A DNA stretch of 64,000 nt, from the NCBI GenBank assembly GCA_902500825.1, contig CABVRX010000001.1, positions 334,648 to 398,647 on the forward strand, given 5' to 3'. Source of the stretch: an uncultured Nitrospira sp. (GTDB taxonomy: Bacteria > Nitrospirota > Nitrospiria > Nitrospirales > Nitrospiraceae). Below the pieces are notes generated by a model, which was not told the origin of the DNA, did no database searches, and worked only from the letters and a program-made list of their open reading frames with translations. Shown here in pieces: positions 36,677 through 45,524 of the stretch. Made by a program: the position numbers and the translations under genes. The stretch's first letter is position 1; each line of letters starts with the position of its first letter.

Positions 36677-36964
36677 ATGGCAGAGGTTTCTTGTGTGACA
36701 TGCGGGCAAACTGGCGAAGCGATTACGGCCCCCTTGTTTCTCGGCAAGCTTGAAGCAGAAGTAAAAAGCAAGGTCTGCATCAGCTGCTGGAAAAAGTGGG
36801 AGGGCATGCGGGTGATGGTCATCAATGAATATCAGGTCAACCTCGGCGATGAGAGCGGACGTGACCTCGTTCGCAAACAGATGAAAGCATTCTTGAAACT
36901 TGGGGAAGGAGAACAGGTGGATTCATCGAAAGTTGCCGAAAACTATCGTCCGCCGACCAGCTGA
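36677..36964 (+). CDS. YggX-like Fe(2+)-trafficking protein with two CxxC motifs
   Basis: 95 residues with AAGGAG upstream. The central part CWKKWEGMRVMVINEYQVNL and RKQMKAFL align by eye with YggX (oxidative damage protection, PF04362), which has WxxWxxxQTMLINExxLN and a following helix. Unlike classical YggX, which has a single N-terminal Cys, this protein has CVTC (6-9) and CISC (34-37), a possible zinc or iron-sulfur knuckle. It probably buffers or supplies iron for Fe-S repair. It is a monocistronic gene between tRNA-Leu and the nuclease-family pair. Confidence 0.8.
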   Translation: MAEVSCVTCGQTGEAITAPLFLGKLEAEVKSKVCISCWKKWEGMRVMVINEYQVNLGDESGRDLVRKQMKAFLKLGEGEQVDSSKVAENYRPPTS

Positions 36965-37119
36965 TTGCGCCTTTCTGCCGGAAGAGTTTCACGGAGCGTG
37001 TGTCGAGTTTTCCCTTGGAATGTCACTGGGTTCGTTGACATCACAAATGCGAAAATGCTAGGGTGCCACGTTTTGCCATTCTACTTAATTGGGTAGGCAG
37101 AGAGGGCTCGGTTCGTGAA

Positions 37120-37575
37120 ATGATCACCCAGATGCAGGTCAAGGGGCTCATGTTTGACCCCTACAACAATGCGTATATCGTCATCCTCCGAGACGACGAT
37201 CAGTCGGAAATGCTCCCGATCTGGGTCGGGAAATCGGAAGCCAGCTCGATCAGCCTGGCGATCGAGAATGTCGCCCCTCCCCGTCCCATGACCCACGACT
37301 TCATGAAGTCATACTTGGATGCATTCAACGCCAAGGTCATAAGTGTGGTGATTACGGACCTGAGTGAACATACCTATTTCGCCAAAGTGCATTTGACCTA
37401 CGCAGATTCGGAATATACCGTTGATTCTCGTCCAAGCGACGCCATCGCCCTCGCTCTCCGATCACAGGCTCCAATATTTGCGAGCGAGTCCGTGATTCGA
37501 AAGCAGAGCTCGGAGGAACTCGATCAGTGGCTCGAAAACCTGAAGCCAGAGGACTTTGGGAAATTGGATTCTTGA
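37120..37575 (+). CDS. Bifunctional nuclease family protein (BFN/DUF151)
   Basis: 151 residues from the ATG giving MITQMQVKGLM, the usual family start; an in-frame GTG 19 codons earlier would add an atypical extension. The core YIVILRDDDQSEMLPIWVG, SISLAIENVAPPRPMTHDF and TVDSRPSDAIALALRSQAPI is diagnostic of PF02577, a conserved fold described as DNase/RNase in plants and linked to regulation in bacteria. It is followed after 14 bases by a second copy. Confidence 0.92.
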   Translation: MITQMQVKGLMFDPYNNAYIVILRDDDQSEMLPIWVGKSEASSISLAIENVAPPRPMTHDFMKSYLDAFNAKVISVVITDLSEHTYFAKVHLTYADSEYTVDSRPSDAIALALRSQAPIFASESVIRKQSSEELDQWLENLKPEDFGKLDS

Positions 37576-37589
37576 CGAGCGATCGTTGT

Positions 37590-38075
37590 ATGGAGCACGT
37601 GTCCCAAACGAACGAACCGCTGATACAGCTGACGGTCGATCGAGTTGTAGAGGACTCGACCACGGATACCAGAATCGTCGTGCTGACCAGAACCGACGGC
37701 GCGTCGGAGCATTTCATGGTCTGGGTAGGCGCATCGGAGGGTGAGGCCATCAGGCGCGCCCTGGATACATCAACCACACCGCGACCGATGAGCCACGATC
37801 TGATCAAGAGTTTCGGCGAGCACCTCGGCATCAAGATGGAACGAGTGGTCCTCACTGACGTCAAAAGCAGCACCTATTACGCGACCGTCTTCCTCGAAAA
37901 CAAAGGAGTCGCGCGCACCATCGACTCCAGGCCGAGCGACGCCATTGCATTGGCTCTCCGCTGTCAGGCGCCCATTTATGTCACGCAGGACGTGTGGAAA
38001 CGACGCAGCGGTCAGAATCTGGACGCGTGGTTGTCCAAGCTGGAAACAAAGAATATCGGTGCTCAAGAAGTCTAA
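37590..38075 (+). CDS. Bifunctional nuclease family protein (BFN/DUF151), second copy
   Basis: 161 residues from ATG (MEHVSQTNEP); a TTG overlapping the previous stop (TTGA) could add six residues. TRIVVLTRTDGASEHFMVWVG, AIRRALDTSTTPRPMSHDL and TIDSRPSDAIALALRCQAPI repeat the motifs of the upstream gene. The copies differ widely outside the motifs, so the duplication is old. It precedes rplM by 39 bases and may be cotranscribed with the ribosomal protein genes. Confidence 0.92.
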   Translation: MEHVSQTNEPLIQLTVDRVVEDSTTDTRIVVLTRTDGASEHFMVWVGASEGEAIRRALDTSTTPRPMSHDLIKSFGEHLGIKMERVVLTDVKSSTYYATVFLENKGVARTIDSRPSDAIALALRCQAPIYVTQDVWKRRSGQNLDAWLSKLETKNIGAQEV

Positions 38076-38114
38076 CCCCTCAATGCTGACAGAGTTGCAG
38101 CGGTGGAGAAAAAG

Positions 38115-38543
38115 ATGACGACGTATTTCGAGAATCCGATTCATGTGAAAGAAACCTGGCATCTGGTGAACGCCGAAGGGAAAACCCTGGGACGGTTGGC
38201 GGCGCGCGTGGCAAGCATTTTACGAGGGAAACATCGCCCGACATTCACGCCGAATGTCGATATGGGTGATCATGTGGTCATCGTGAATGCGGAGAAAATT
38301 CAATTGACCGGCGACAAGATGGAAACCAAACTGTACCGGCGCCATACGGGATATCCAGGAGGGCTGAAAACCGCCTCCGCCGCGCACGTGTTTCGGAAAG
38401 ATCCTACACAGCTCCTGACTAAAGCGATCAAGGGCATGCTTCCCAAAACCCCGCTCGGCAATGGTATGGCGCGCAAACTCCGCGTCTATGTCGGACCCAA
38501 TCATCCGCATCACGCTCAACGTCCTGAATCTATTTCTCTCTAG
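38115..38543 (+). CDS. rplM: 50S ribosomal protein L13
   Basis: 142 residues from the ATG preceded by GGAGAAAAAG, which matches the normal L13 length. WHLVNAEGKTLGRLAARVA, GDHVVIVNAEKIQLTG, KLYRRHTGYPGGLK and the C-terminal LRVYVGPNHPHHAQRPE are canonical. It is one of the early-assembling 23S rRNA binding proteins and forms the usual rplM-rpsI pair. Confidence 0.98.
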   Translation: MTTYFENPIHVKETWHLVNAEGKTLGRLAARVASILRGKHRPTFTPNVDMGDHVVIVNAEKIQLTGDKMETKLYRRHTGYPGGLKTASAAHVFRKDPTQLLTKAIKGMLPKTPLGNGMARKLRVYVGPNHPHHAQRPESISL

Positions 38544-38576
38544 AAACATGTCCTCAAACAGAAGGAGACGAGTCGC

Positions 38577-38969
38577 ATGGCAGTGGTGACACAATACGCA
38601 ACTGGGCGGAGAAAGTGCGCAGTCGCCCGGGCCTGGGTTACAGGCACCGCGGGAGATATTATCGTGAACGAGAAACCGTTGGAGAAGGCGTTTCCCCGCC
38701 TCACTCTCCGGCAAATTATCCAGCTCCCCCTTGAAATGGCCGGCCTGATGGGGAAGTATTCGATCAGCGCGACCGTGTATGGGGGCGGTCCCACCGGACA
38801 AGCCGGCGCGCTCCGTCATGCCATCGCGCGGGCGCTTGTGGCGATGACCCCTTCCACCCGCAGCCCCCTGAAAAAGGAGGGATTGCTCACACGTGATTCT
38901 CGCGTGAAGGAACGAAAGAAGTACGGACAGAAGGGTGCGCGCAAGCGGTTCCAGTACTCTAAGCGCTAG
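38577..38969 (+). CDS. rpsI: 30S ribosomal protein S9
   Basis: 130 residues, with AGAAGGAG upstream. YATGRRKCAVARAWVTGTAG, the YGGGPTGQAGALRHAIARAL region and the extended basic tail ending FQYSKR, which reaches the P site of the decoding centre, are canonical. A strong terminator follows, ending the rplM-rpsI operon. Confidence 0.98.
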   Translation: MAVVTQYATGRRKCAVARAWVTGTAGDIIVNEKPLEKAFPRLTLRQIIQLPLEMAGLMGKYSISATVYGGGPTGQAGALRHAIARALVAMTPSTRSPLKKEGLLTRDSRVKERKKYGQKGARKRFQYSKR

Positions 38970-38990
38970 GCGCAGGGAGCCAATGATTCA

Positions 38991-39023
38991 AAAAAAGGGA
39001 AGGCTCCATGCCTTCCCTTTTTT
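38991..39023 (+). terminator. Rho-independent terminator after rpsI
   Basis: GGGAAGGC and GCCTTCCC (38997-39017) form a perfect eight-base stem around a five-base loop, followed by TTTTTT and preceded by an A tract, so it could act in both directions. Confidence 0.92.
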
Positions 39024-39073
39024 GTGTCTTTCTATCGCCGGCTCAAGACACAACGAATGTACGATGGTGACCC

Positions 39074-40126
39074 ATGAGTAAGAAATTTCGTATTGCCATT
39101 GCAGGAGCCAGCGGATATGCCGGCGCAGAACTTCTTCGGCTTGCCGCCGCCCACCCCTATTTTACGATCGCCGCCGTGACATCTGAAAAGTCAGCGGGTC
39201 AGCCGGTCTCATCTGTGTTTCCAAGTCTCAAGGGAATCGTCGACCATCGCTTTGAGGCCTTGGCGCCTGAAGCTCTGACGGAGCAGGCGGATGCCATTTT
39301 TCTCGCGCTGCCTCATACAAAATCGCAGGGCCCTGTTGCAGCCTGTATCAAGGCAGGCAAACTCGTCGTCGATCTCAGTGCAGATTATCGGCTGAAGGAC
39401 GTCGGCATCTATGAACAGTGGTATCGCACTCCGCACAGCCACCCACATTTGCTCCCGGATGCGGTGTATGGGTTGCCGGAACTCCATCGATCCGCGATTG
39501 CCAAAGCGAAACTGGTTGCTTCACCTGGATGTTATCCTACTGCCGCAGTGCTACAGTTGGCGCCTCTCTTCGCCAAACAGCTCGCGCAGCCGGAGATGAT
39601 CGTGATCGATGCCAAGTCCGGTGTCTCAGGAGCAGGACGAAGTCCGGCCTTGGCCTACCATTTTCCGGAAGCACATGAATCTCTCGAACCCTACAAAATA
39701 GGGCAACATCGCCATATTCCTGAAATCGAACAGGAACTTTCCAAACTCATGAACAATGTCGGCTCCGTGACCGTGACATTCACACCCCATCTTGTTCCGA
39801 TGAATCGGGGCATCCTGAGTACCGCATATTGTAAACTCACAAGACCCATGCAACTTTCGGATCTTCGGACCTTGTACCGAGAGTTCTATATGGGTGAGCG
39901 ATTCGTCCGACTCTATGAAGATCTCGTTCCCAATCCACGCTACATTAAAGGGACGAACTATTGCGACATCGGTGTATACACAGATTCGCGGACCGGATGG
40001 GTCGTCACTGTGGCGGCGGTCGATAATCTTGTCAAGGGAGCCGCCGGTCAGGCCATTCAAGCCATGAATCTGATGCTCGGCATTCCTGAAGATACCGGCC
40101 TCACCTCACCGGCCAGTTATCCCTAA
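39074..40126 (+). CDS. argC: N-acetyl-gamma-glutamyl-phosphate reductase
   Basis: 350 residues. NADP-binding IAIAGASGYAGAELLRL, the catalytic Cys153 in VASPGCYPTAAVLQL, and KSGVSGAGRSP and HRHIPEIEQEL segments are intact. It reduces N-acetylglutamyl phosphate in arginine synthesis. argJ follows after 19 bases, forming an argCJ unit; argB, argD and later genes are elsewhere. Confidence 0.97.
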   Translation: MSKKFRIAIAGASGYAGAELLRLAAAHPYFTIAAVTSEKSAGQPVSSVFPSLKGIVDHRFEALAPEALTEQADAIFLALPHTKSQGPVAACIKAGKLVVDLSADYRLKDVGIYEQWYRTPHSHPHLLPDAVYGLPELHRSAIAKAKLVASPGCYPTAAVLQLAPLFAKQLAQPEMIVIDAKSGVSGAGRSPALAYHFPEAHESLEPYKIGQHRHIPEIEQELSKLMNNVGSVTVTFTPHLVPMNRGILSTAYCKLTRPMQLSDLRTLYREFYMGERFVRLYEDLVPNPRYIKGTNYCDIGVYTDSRTGWVVTVAAVDNLVKGAAGQAIQAMNLMLGIPEDTGLTSPASYP

Positions 40127-40145
40127 CCACCTTCTTCGAATCCAT

Positions 40146-41351
40146 ATGAGACTAAAACACGTCGGCATCACGGCACCGCTGGGGTTTCAAGCCGCAGGAA
40201 TCCATTGTGGAATCAAAAAACCAAACCTGCTCGATTTGGCCCTCTGCGTGTCCGACGTCAGCGGACCGATCGCCGGGGTGTTCACAAAGAATCGTGTCGT
40301 TGCCGCACCGGTACTTCTCGATCGACACCATCTTCGGTTTCGTCGAGGGCGAGCTATCATCGTCAACAGCGGGAATGCAAATGCCTGCACTGGTGAACAA
40401 GGACTGGTTGCGGCGAAAAGAATGGCTTCGGCCGTGGCGGAGCAGCTTTCCATTTCCGCACACCAAGTATTCGTGGGTTCGACCGGTGTGATTGGTCGTG
40501 TGCTGCCGATTGATCGCATCACCGCAATTGTCCCGGCATTGATTACGCGTCTCAGTGTTGCCGGAGGCGATCATGCAGCGCAAGCAATTTTGACTACGGA
40601 CTTGCGGCCCAAAACGGTCGCGAGACAAGCGAAAATCGGCGGCCGCGTCGTTACCATCGGCGGCATGGCCAAAGGGTCTGGCATGATCCATCCGAATATG
40701 GCCACCATGCTTGCTTATTTAACGACCGATGCAGCGATTGCTCCAACTGCTCTTCAGCATGCGTTGCGATCCGCAGTCGATCAATCCTTCAACTGCATTA
40801 CGGTGGATGGTGATACCAGCACGAACGATACGGTTCTGTGTCTTGCGAACGGCCTCGCCAAGAACCGACCTCTTCAACAAGGCTCCAAGTCCTATCGTGA
40901 CTTTGAACGACTTTTAACTGATACCGCACAGGAATTGGCGCTCATGATTTGCCGCGATGGAGAAGGAGTCACCAAGGTCGTCACGATTCGGGTGCAAGGA
41001 GCCGCCACGACAACAGCGGCCAAACGAGTCGCTGCCACCATCGCGACATCAAATCTGGTCAAGACCGCTCTATTTGGAGAGGATGCCAACTGGGGCAGAG
41101 TCATGGCTGCCCTGGGACGATCAGGCGTTGCGATTACCCCAGATAAAGTCACCGTGCGATTTGATGATATTGTCATGGTACAGCGGGGGGTAGGAATGGG
41201 GCTGGAGGCGGAGAAGAAGATCGCGCAGGTCTTCAAACAAAAAGAGTTTACGGTCACCGTCCAGCTTGGGCAGGGTCATGCTCATGCGCACATGTGGACA
41301 ACAGACCTCTCGTATGACTATGTTCGCATTAACGCGAGCTATCGATCCTAG
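40146..41351 (+). CDS. argJ: Glutamate N-acetyltransferase/amino-acid acetyltransferase
   Basis: 401 residues. The autocleavage region [19 protein letters not shown] places the nucleophile Thr at about residue 187, giving alpha and beta chains. [18 protein letters not shown] and the end [20 protein letters not shown] are standard. It transfers the acetyl group from N-acetylornithine back to glutamate; whether it also uses acetyl-CoA cannot be told by eye. Confidence 0.97.
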   Translation: MRLKHVGITAPLGFQAAGIHCGIKKPNLLDLALCVSDVSGPIAGVFTKNRVVAAPVLLDRHHLRFRRGRAIIVNSGNANACTGEQGLVAAKRMASAVAEQLSISAHQVFVGSTGVIGRVLPIDRITAIVPALITRLSVAGGDHAAQAILTTDLRPKTVARQAKIGGRVVTIGGMAKGSGMIHPNMATMLAYLTTDAAIAPTALQHALRSAVDQSFNCITVDGDTSTNDTVLCLANGLAKNRPLQQGSKSYRDFERLLTDTAQELALMICRDGEGVTKVVTIRVQGAATTTAAKRVAATIATSNLVKTALFGEDANWGRVMAALGRSGVAITPDKVTVRFDDIVMVQRGVGMGLEAEKKIAQVFKQKEFTVTVQLGQGHAHAHMWTTDLSYDYVRINASYRS

Positions 41352-41375
41352 TTCAAAAAGACTGTAGCCACAGCC

Positions 41376-41404
41376 TTGAAACCTCGGCAGGACTATGGTA
41401 GCGT
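41376..41404 (+). promoter_or_regulatory. Candidate promoter of the rpsB operon
   Basis: TTGAAA (five of six) and TAGCGT (three of six) are spaced by 17 bases. It would give a leader of about 155 bases before rpsB. Confidence 0.4.
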
Positions 41405-41477
41405 CACCGGTCTGGGTCTGACAGGGGGTTGTTTCTGACACGAAGAGAGAACGGCCCCATTTCAATAAAATAACTAT

Positions 41478-41524
41478 CAGCGTCGACACGCTGCACGGCT
41501 TGAGAATAAGGGAAGCAATTCCCT
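41478..41524 (+). promoter_or_regulatory. Two hairpins in the rpsB leader
   Basis: CAGCGT-CGAC-ACGCTG (41478-41493) is a six-base stem. AGGGAA-GCAA-TTCCCT (41509-41524) is a six-base stem closed by a GNRA tetraloop. Both lie in the untranslated leader 46-92 bases before the rpsB start, where S2 autoregulatory leaders occur in other bacteria. Confidence 0.45.
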
Positions 41525-41569
41525 CACCCGATACATGGGTGCTCTGCAAGCTTGAGGGGAGGTGAAGGC

Positions 41570-42343
41570 ATGGGAGTGGTAGCAATCAAGGAGTTGTTGG
41601 AAGCCGGCGTTCATTTTGGGCATCAGACCAACCGCTGGAATCCCAAGATGAAGAAGTTTTTGTTCGGTGAGCGCAGCGGCATCTATATCATTGATCTGCA
41701 ACAAACCCTCGCGAGGATGGAGCACACCTATGCCTTTGTCCGAGACCTTGTTGCATCCGGAGAATCGGTCTTGTTCGTCGGCACAAAGCGGCAGGCTGCG
41801 GAAATCCTCGAAGAAGAAGCCAAGCGAGCCAACATGTATTTCGTCAACCAGCGCTGGCTGGGTGGGATGTTGACCAACTTCCAAACCATTCGACGCAGCA
41901 TCGATAAGATGAAGAAGATGGAAACGACGCTTCTCAACCCCAGCGAGCATGGTCTCAAAAAGAAAGAAATCCTTCTCATGCAGAAGGATATCGCCAAACT
42001 TCAAAAGTACCTGTCCGGCATCAAGAATATGCGCAGCCTTCCGGGAGCGGTCTTTGTTCTGGATACGAGAATCGAAAAAATCGCCGTTCAAGAAGCAAAG
42101 CGGCTCGATATCCCGGTCATCGCCATCTTGGACAGCAACTGCGACCCGGACGATATCGCCTACCCGATTCCTGGAAATGACGACGCGATTCGCTCGATCA
42201 AACTGATTACGTCCAAGATCGCAGATGCCTGTATCGAGGGTGCGCATGTAAAAGCCCAGCGAGAAGAAGCAGAGTTTCAAGCCACTCCCGCCGGAAGCGA
42301 AAAGAAACCAGCCATGCGCGTTGAAAGCATTCCGGTTTCGTAA
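41570..42343 (+). CDS. rpsB: 30S ribosomal protein S2
   Basis: 257 residues from [10 protein letters not shown], six bases after [56 protein letters not shown] and [21 protein letters not shown] are canonical. A Lys/Glu-rich tail follows. First gene of the rpsB-tsf-pyrH-frr unit. Confidence 0.98.
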   Translation: MGVVAIKELLEAGVHFGHQTNRWNPKMKKFLFGERSGIYIIDLQQTLARMEHTYAFVRDLVASGESVLFVGTKRQAAEILEEEAKRANMYFVNQRWLGGMLTNFQTIRRSIDKMKKMETTLLNPSEHGLKKKEILLMQKDIAKLQKYLSGIKNMRSLPGAVFVLDTRIEKIAVQEAKRLDIPVIAILDSNCDPDDIAYPIPGNDDAIRSIKLITSKIADACIEGAHVKAQREEAEFQATPAGSEKKPAMRVESIPVS

Positions 42344-42403
42344 GTTTGCACGAGTGGTCCATCAATAGCTCATCCCATCGACAAAGCGAAGGAATAACGA
42401 ATC

Positions 42404-43000
42404 ATGGCAGGATCCAGTCAGCTCGTGAAAGAGCTTCGAGAAAAAACAGGGGCCGGCATTCTGGATTGTCAGAAGGCGCTCAATGAAAACGGAAACGACG
42501 TTGAAAAATCCGTTGACTATCTTCGGCAAAAAGGCCTTGCGGCGGCGGCCAAGAAAGCCGGGCGTGAAACAAACCAAGGCCTGATTCATTCCTACATTCA
42601 TATGGGCGGTAAGATCGGCGTCTTGATCGAGGTCAACTGCGAAACCGATTTCGTTGCGCGAAATGATGAATTCAAGGCTTTCGTCAACGATCTTGCTCTT
42701 CAGGTGGCGGCGGCAAAGCCGTCGTTCGTGAAGCGCGAGGATGTACCGGCTGATGTGGCCGAGAAAGAGAAAACGATCTACGAAGGGCAGGCCAAGGAAA
42801 TGGGCAAGCCTCCCGCTGCCTGGCCGAAGATCGTCGAAGGTAAGCTCGAAAAATTCTACCAGGAAAACTGCCTGTTGGAACAATCATTCATTAAAGACCC
42901 CGCCGTCACCATCAAAGATTTACTCGCTCAAAAAATCTCCAAGATCGGCGAAAATATGAACGTCCGCCGATTCACCCGCTATCAGTTAGGCGAAGCATGA
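42404..43000 (+). CDS. tsf: Elongation factor Ts
   Basis: 198 residues, the short form that lacks most of the second core subdomain of E. coli EF-Ts. [20 protein letters not shown], the EF-Tu-contacting [11 protein letters not shown] and the end FTRYQLGEA are present. It is the guanine nucleotide exchange factor for EF-Tu. Its stop overlaps pyrH as ATGA. Confidence 0.98.
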   Translation: MAGSSQLVKELREKTGAGILDCQKALNENGNDVEKSVDYLRQKGLAAAAKKAGRETNQGLIHSYIHMGGKIGVLIEVNCETDFVARNDEFKAFVNDLALQVAAAKPSFVKREDVPADVAEKEKTIYEGQAKEMGKPPAAWPKIVEGKLEKFYQENCLLEQSFIKDPAVTIKDLLAQKISKIGENMNVRRFTRYQLGEA

Positions 43001-43722
43001 GCTCTGCCAAATACCAACGCCTCCTTCTGAAAGTCAGCGGGGAGATGTTGGCCGGTGAGCAGGGTTACGGCATCCAGCCATCCATTCTGGAAAACCTGGC
43101 GGAGGAAATTGCTTCTGTCGTCGCGCTTGACGTTCAAGTGGCGGTCGTCATCGGCGGAGGCAATATTTTCCGTGGAATCGCGGCAAGTGCGTCCGGCATG
43201 GAACGGGCCTCGGCAGACTACATGGGGATGCTGGCGACAGTGCTCAATGCACTGGCTCTCCAGAATTCGCTGGAGCGGATTGGAATCATAACTCGGGTTC
43301 AATCTGCCATTGAAATGCGTCAGCTTGCAGAGGGATACATCCGTCGGAGGGCAATCCGCCACCTTGAAAAGAGCCGCGTGGTCATTTTTGCCGCCGGCAC
43401 GGGCAACCCCTATTTCTCCACCGATACGGCCGCGGTCTTGCGGGCCATGGAGATCAGCGCACAAGTGATCATGAAGGGGACGAAAGTCGACGGCATCTAC
43501 GATGCGGATCCCGTTACCAATCCATCGGCGAAGAAGTATGAGAAAATTTCATTCCTCTCCATCCTCAACCAGAAACTCAAGGTGATGGATTCTACGGCGA
43601 TCAGCCTCTGTATGGACAATAAATTGCCTCTCATCGTGTTCAACCTGAAAGTTAAGGGTAATTTCAAACGCGTAGCCTTAGGCGAGCCGATCGGCACCCT
43701 GGTCACGCTCGGCGAACGCTGA
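42997..43722 (+). CDS. pyrH: UMP kinase
   Basis: 241 residues. [65 protein letters not shown] and the C-terminal [10 protein letters not shown] are standard for the hexameric bacterial UMP kinase. Translationally coupled to tsf by an ATGA overlap. Confidence 0.98.
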   Translation: MSSAKYQRLLLKVSGEMLAGEQGYGIQPSILENLAEEIASVVALDVQVAVVIGGGNIFRGIAASASGMERASADYMGMLATVLNALALQNSLERIGIITRVQSAIEMRQLAEGYIRRRAIRHLEKSRVVIFAAGTGNPYFSTDTAAVLRAMEISAQVIMKGTKVDGIYDADPVTNPSAKKYEKISFLSILNQKLKVMDSTAISLCMDNKLPLIVFNLKVKGNFKRVALGEPIGTLVTLGER

Positions 43723-43742
43723 TCCCATCACGAGGTGTCTTT

Positions 43743-44306
43743 ATGTCCAACGCAGCCACGGTTCGACAAGCATTCGTCACCCACATGGATCAGGCCCTCG
43801 AACACCTGCGGAAAGACCTGTCCGGCCTCCGAACCGGGCGGGCCTCCGTCGCGCTGCTCGACGGCATTCGTGTCGACTATTATGGAACCATGACTCCACT
43901 CAAACAGGTCGCCAACGTCTCTACCCCCGAATCACGACTGATCACCATTCAACCCTGGGAACCGAAACTGATCAAAGAAATAGAGAAAGCCATCTCCAAT
44001 TCAGGGTTGGGTGTGACGCCTTCAAACGACGGCAAAGTGATCCGCGTCCCGCTTCCGCCCCTGACGGAAGAGCGCCGCAAGGAGTTGACGAAGATCTGCA
44101 AAAAACATGGGGAAGAGACGAAGGTCCAGATTCGGGGTTTTCGACGAGATGCGAACGAAGAGTTAAAGAAGCTTCAAAAAGATGCGACGCTCACCGAGGA
44201 TGAACTGCGCAAGGCCGAGCAAGAGACCCAGAAGCTGATCGAGCAGTACGGGCAGAAGATCGACGATGTGATCAAGAAAAAGGAACAAGAAATCATGGAG
44301 GTCTGA
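43743..44306 (+). CDS. frr: Ribosome recycling factor
   Basis: 187 residues. The hinge and tip motifs LRTGRASVALLDGIRVDYYG, TPLKQVANVSTPESRLITIQ and the long three-helix bundle are intact. It disassembles post-termination ribosomes with EF-G. The position after pyrH is the usual one. Confidence 0.98.
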   Translation: MSNAATVRQAFVTHMDQALEHLRKDLSGLRTGRASVALLDGIRVDYYGTMTPLKQVANVSTPESRLITIQPWEPKLIKEIEKAISNSGLGVTPSNDGKVIRVPLPPLTEERRKELTKICKKHGEETKVQIRGFRRDANEELKKLQKDATLTEDELRKAEQETQKLIEQYGQKIDDVIKKKEQEIMEV

Positions 44307-44335
44307 GTTAGACTTCCTGATTTTCACTTCTTCGC

Positions 44336-45469
44336 GTGCCGATTACGCCGACATTCTTCCCGACCGTCGCCGCCGTAGATCTAAGTGCTCTCGTACACAA
44401 TCTCTCCCAATTTCGTCGGATTCTCTCACCTGGATGCGCCGTCATGGCGGTTGTCAAAGCCAACGCCTACGGCCATGGCGCAATCGAAACGTCACGGACA
44501 CTGATACAACATGGTGTCACCCGTCTTGCCGTCTTTTCGACGGAGGAAGGGGTCGCTCTTAGGCAAACCGGCATCACTGTGCCGATCATCGTCTTAGGAC
44601 CGATCTTCCAAGAGCAATTCGGTGATCTCTTTGCCCACCAACTTACTCCGGTGGTAAGCGATCCCTCCATGGTCACGGTGCTGGGTCAGGCTGCGGCATC
44701 ACGCGAAGTCGCTCACTCGGTCCACCTCAAGATCGAGACCGGCATGGGTCGGCTCGGCCTGACGCAGAATGAGCTGGCGGCGCTCATCCGCTCACACAAG
44801 TTTCCTCCTTCCTTGCGATTGGAAGGACTCATGACCCATCTGGCCGACGCCGATGGTTCAACCCCTGACACAACCGAAGAACAAATCCGTCGCTTCAACA
44901 CGGCTCTCAAACTCGTTCTTGAAGGCGGGTTTCAGGTTCCTCTCATTCATGTGTCCAATAGCGGCGGAGCGGTCCGCTTCCCATCAGCCCACTTTACCCT
45001 CGTGCGACCCGGCATCATGTTGTACGGATACCATACCCTTCCTGACACAGTTACAGTACCAGACCTCAAGCCGGTGCTCTCGCTGAAGACTCACATCGCT
45101 CAAATCCGAACTATTCAACCAGGGGAAACGGTCAGCTATAATGGGACGTTCACCGCAAAATGCCTCACACGGATTGCGGTTCTCCCGGTCGGTTATGCGG
45201 GCGGATTGAGCCGACGCCTCTCAAATCGAGGCTATGTGCTCATCCGAGGACAGCGAGCTCCCATCGCAGGGTTGGTGTGCATGGATATGGTAATGGTGGA
45301 TGTCACCGCGATACCGGCTGTGGCCGTCGGTGACGAAACTGTGCTGATTGGGCAACAGGAGAATGAGCAAATCACCGCCCACGACATTGCCGAGTGGACC
45401 GGGACGATTTCTTACGAGGTTCTATGCGCGATCAGTCCGCAGATTCCCAGGCTCTATCACTCTTCCTGA
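44336..45469 (+). CDS. alr: Alanine racemase
   Basis: 377 residues from GTG, with no strong ribosome binding site. PLP-lysine K41 in AVVKANAYGHGA, catalytic Tyr region ETVSYNGTFTAK, and RIAVLPVGYAGGLSRRLS are intact. It supplies D-alanine for peptidoglycan. It is 29 bases after frr and convergent with the FadL-type porin gene. Confidence 0.96.
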   Translation: MPITPTFFPTVAAVDLSALVHNLSQFRRILSPGCAVMAVVKANAYGHGAIETSRTLIQHGVTRLAVFSTEEGVALRQTGITVPIIVLGPIFQEQFGDLFAHQLTPVVSDPSMVTVLGQAAASREVAHSVHLKIETGMGRLGLTQNELAALIRSHKFPPSLRLEGLMTHLADADGSTPDTTEEQIRRFNTALKLVLEGGFQVPLIHVSNSGGAVRFPSAHFTLVRPGIMLYGYHTLPDTVTVPDLKPVLSLKTHIAQIRTIQPGETVSYNGTFTAKCLTRIAVLPVGYAGGLSRRLSNRGYVLIRGQRAPIAGLVCMDMVMVDVTAIPAVAVGDETVLIGQQENEQITAHDIAEWTGTISYEVLCAISPQIPRLYHSS

Positions 45470-45524
45470 TCCGTTCCCACATGGCCGTTCGTCAATGCCC
45501 GCAGAAAATGGGACAACTCAAGCA

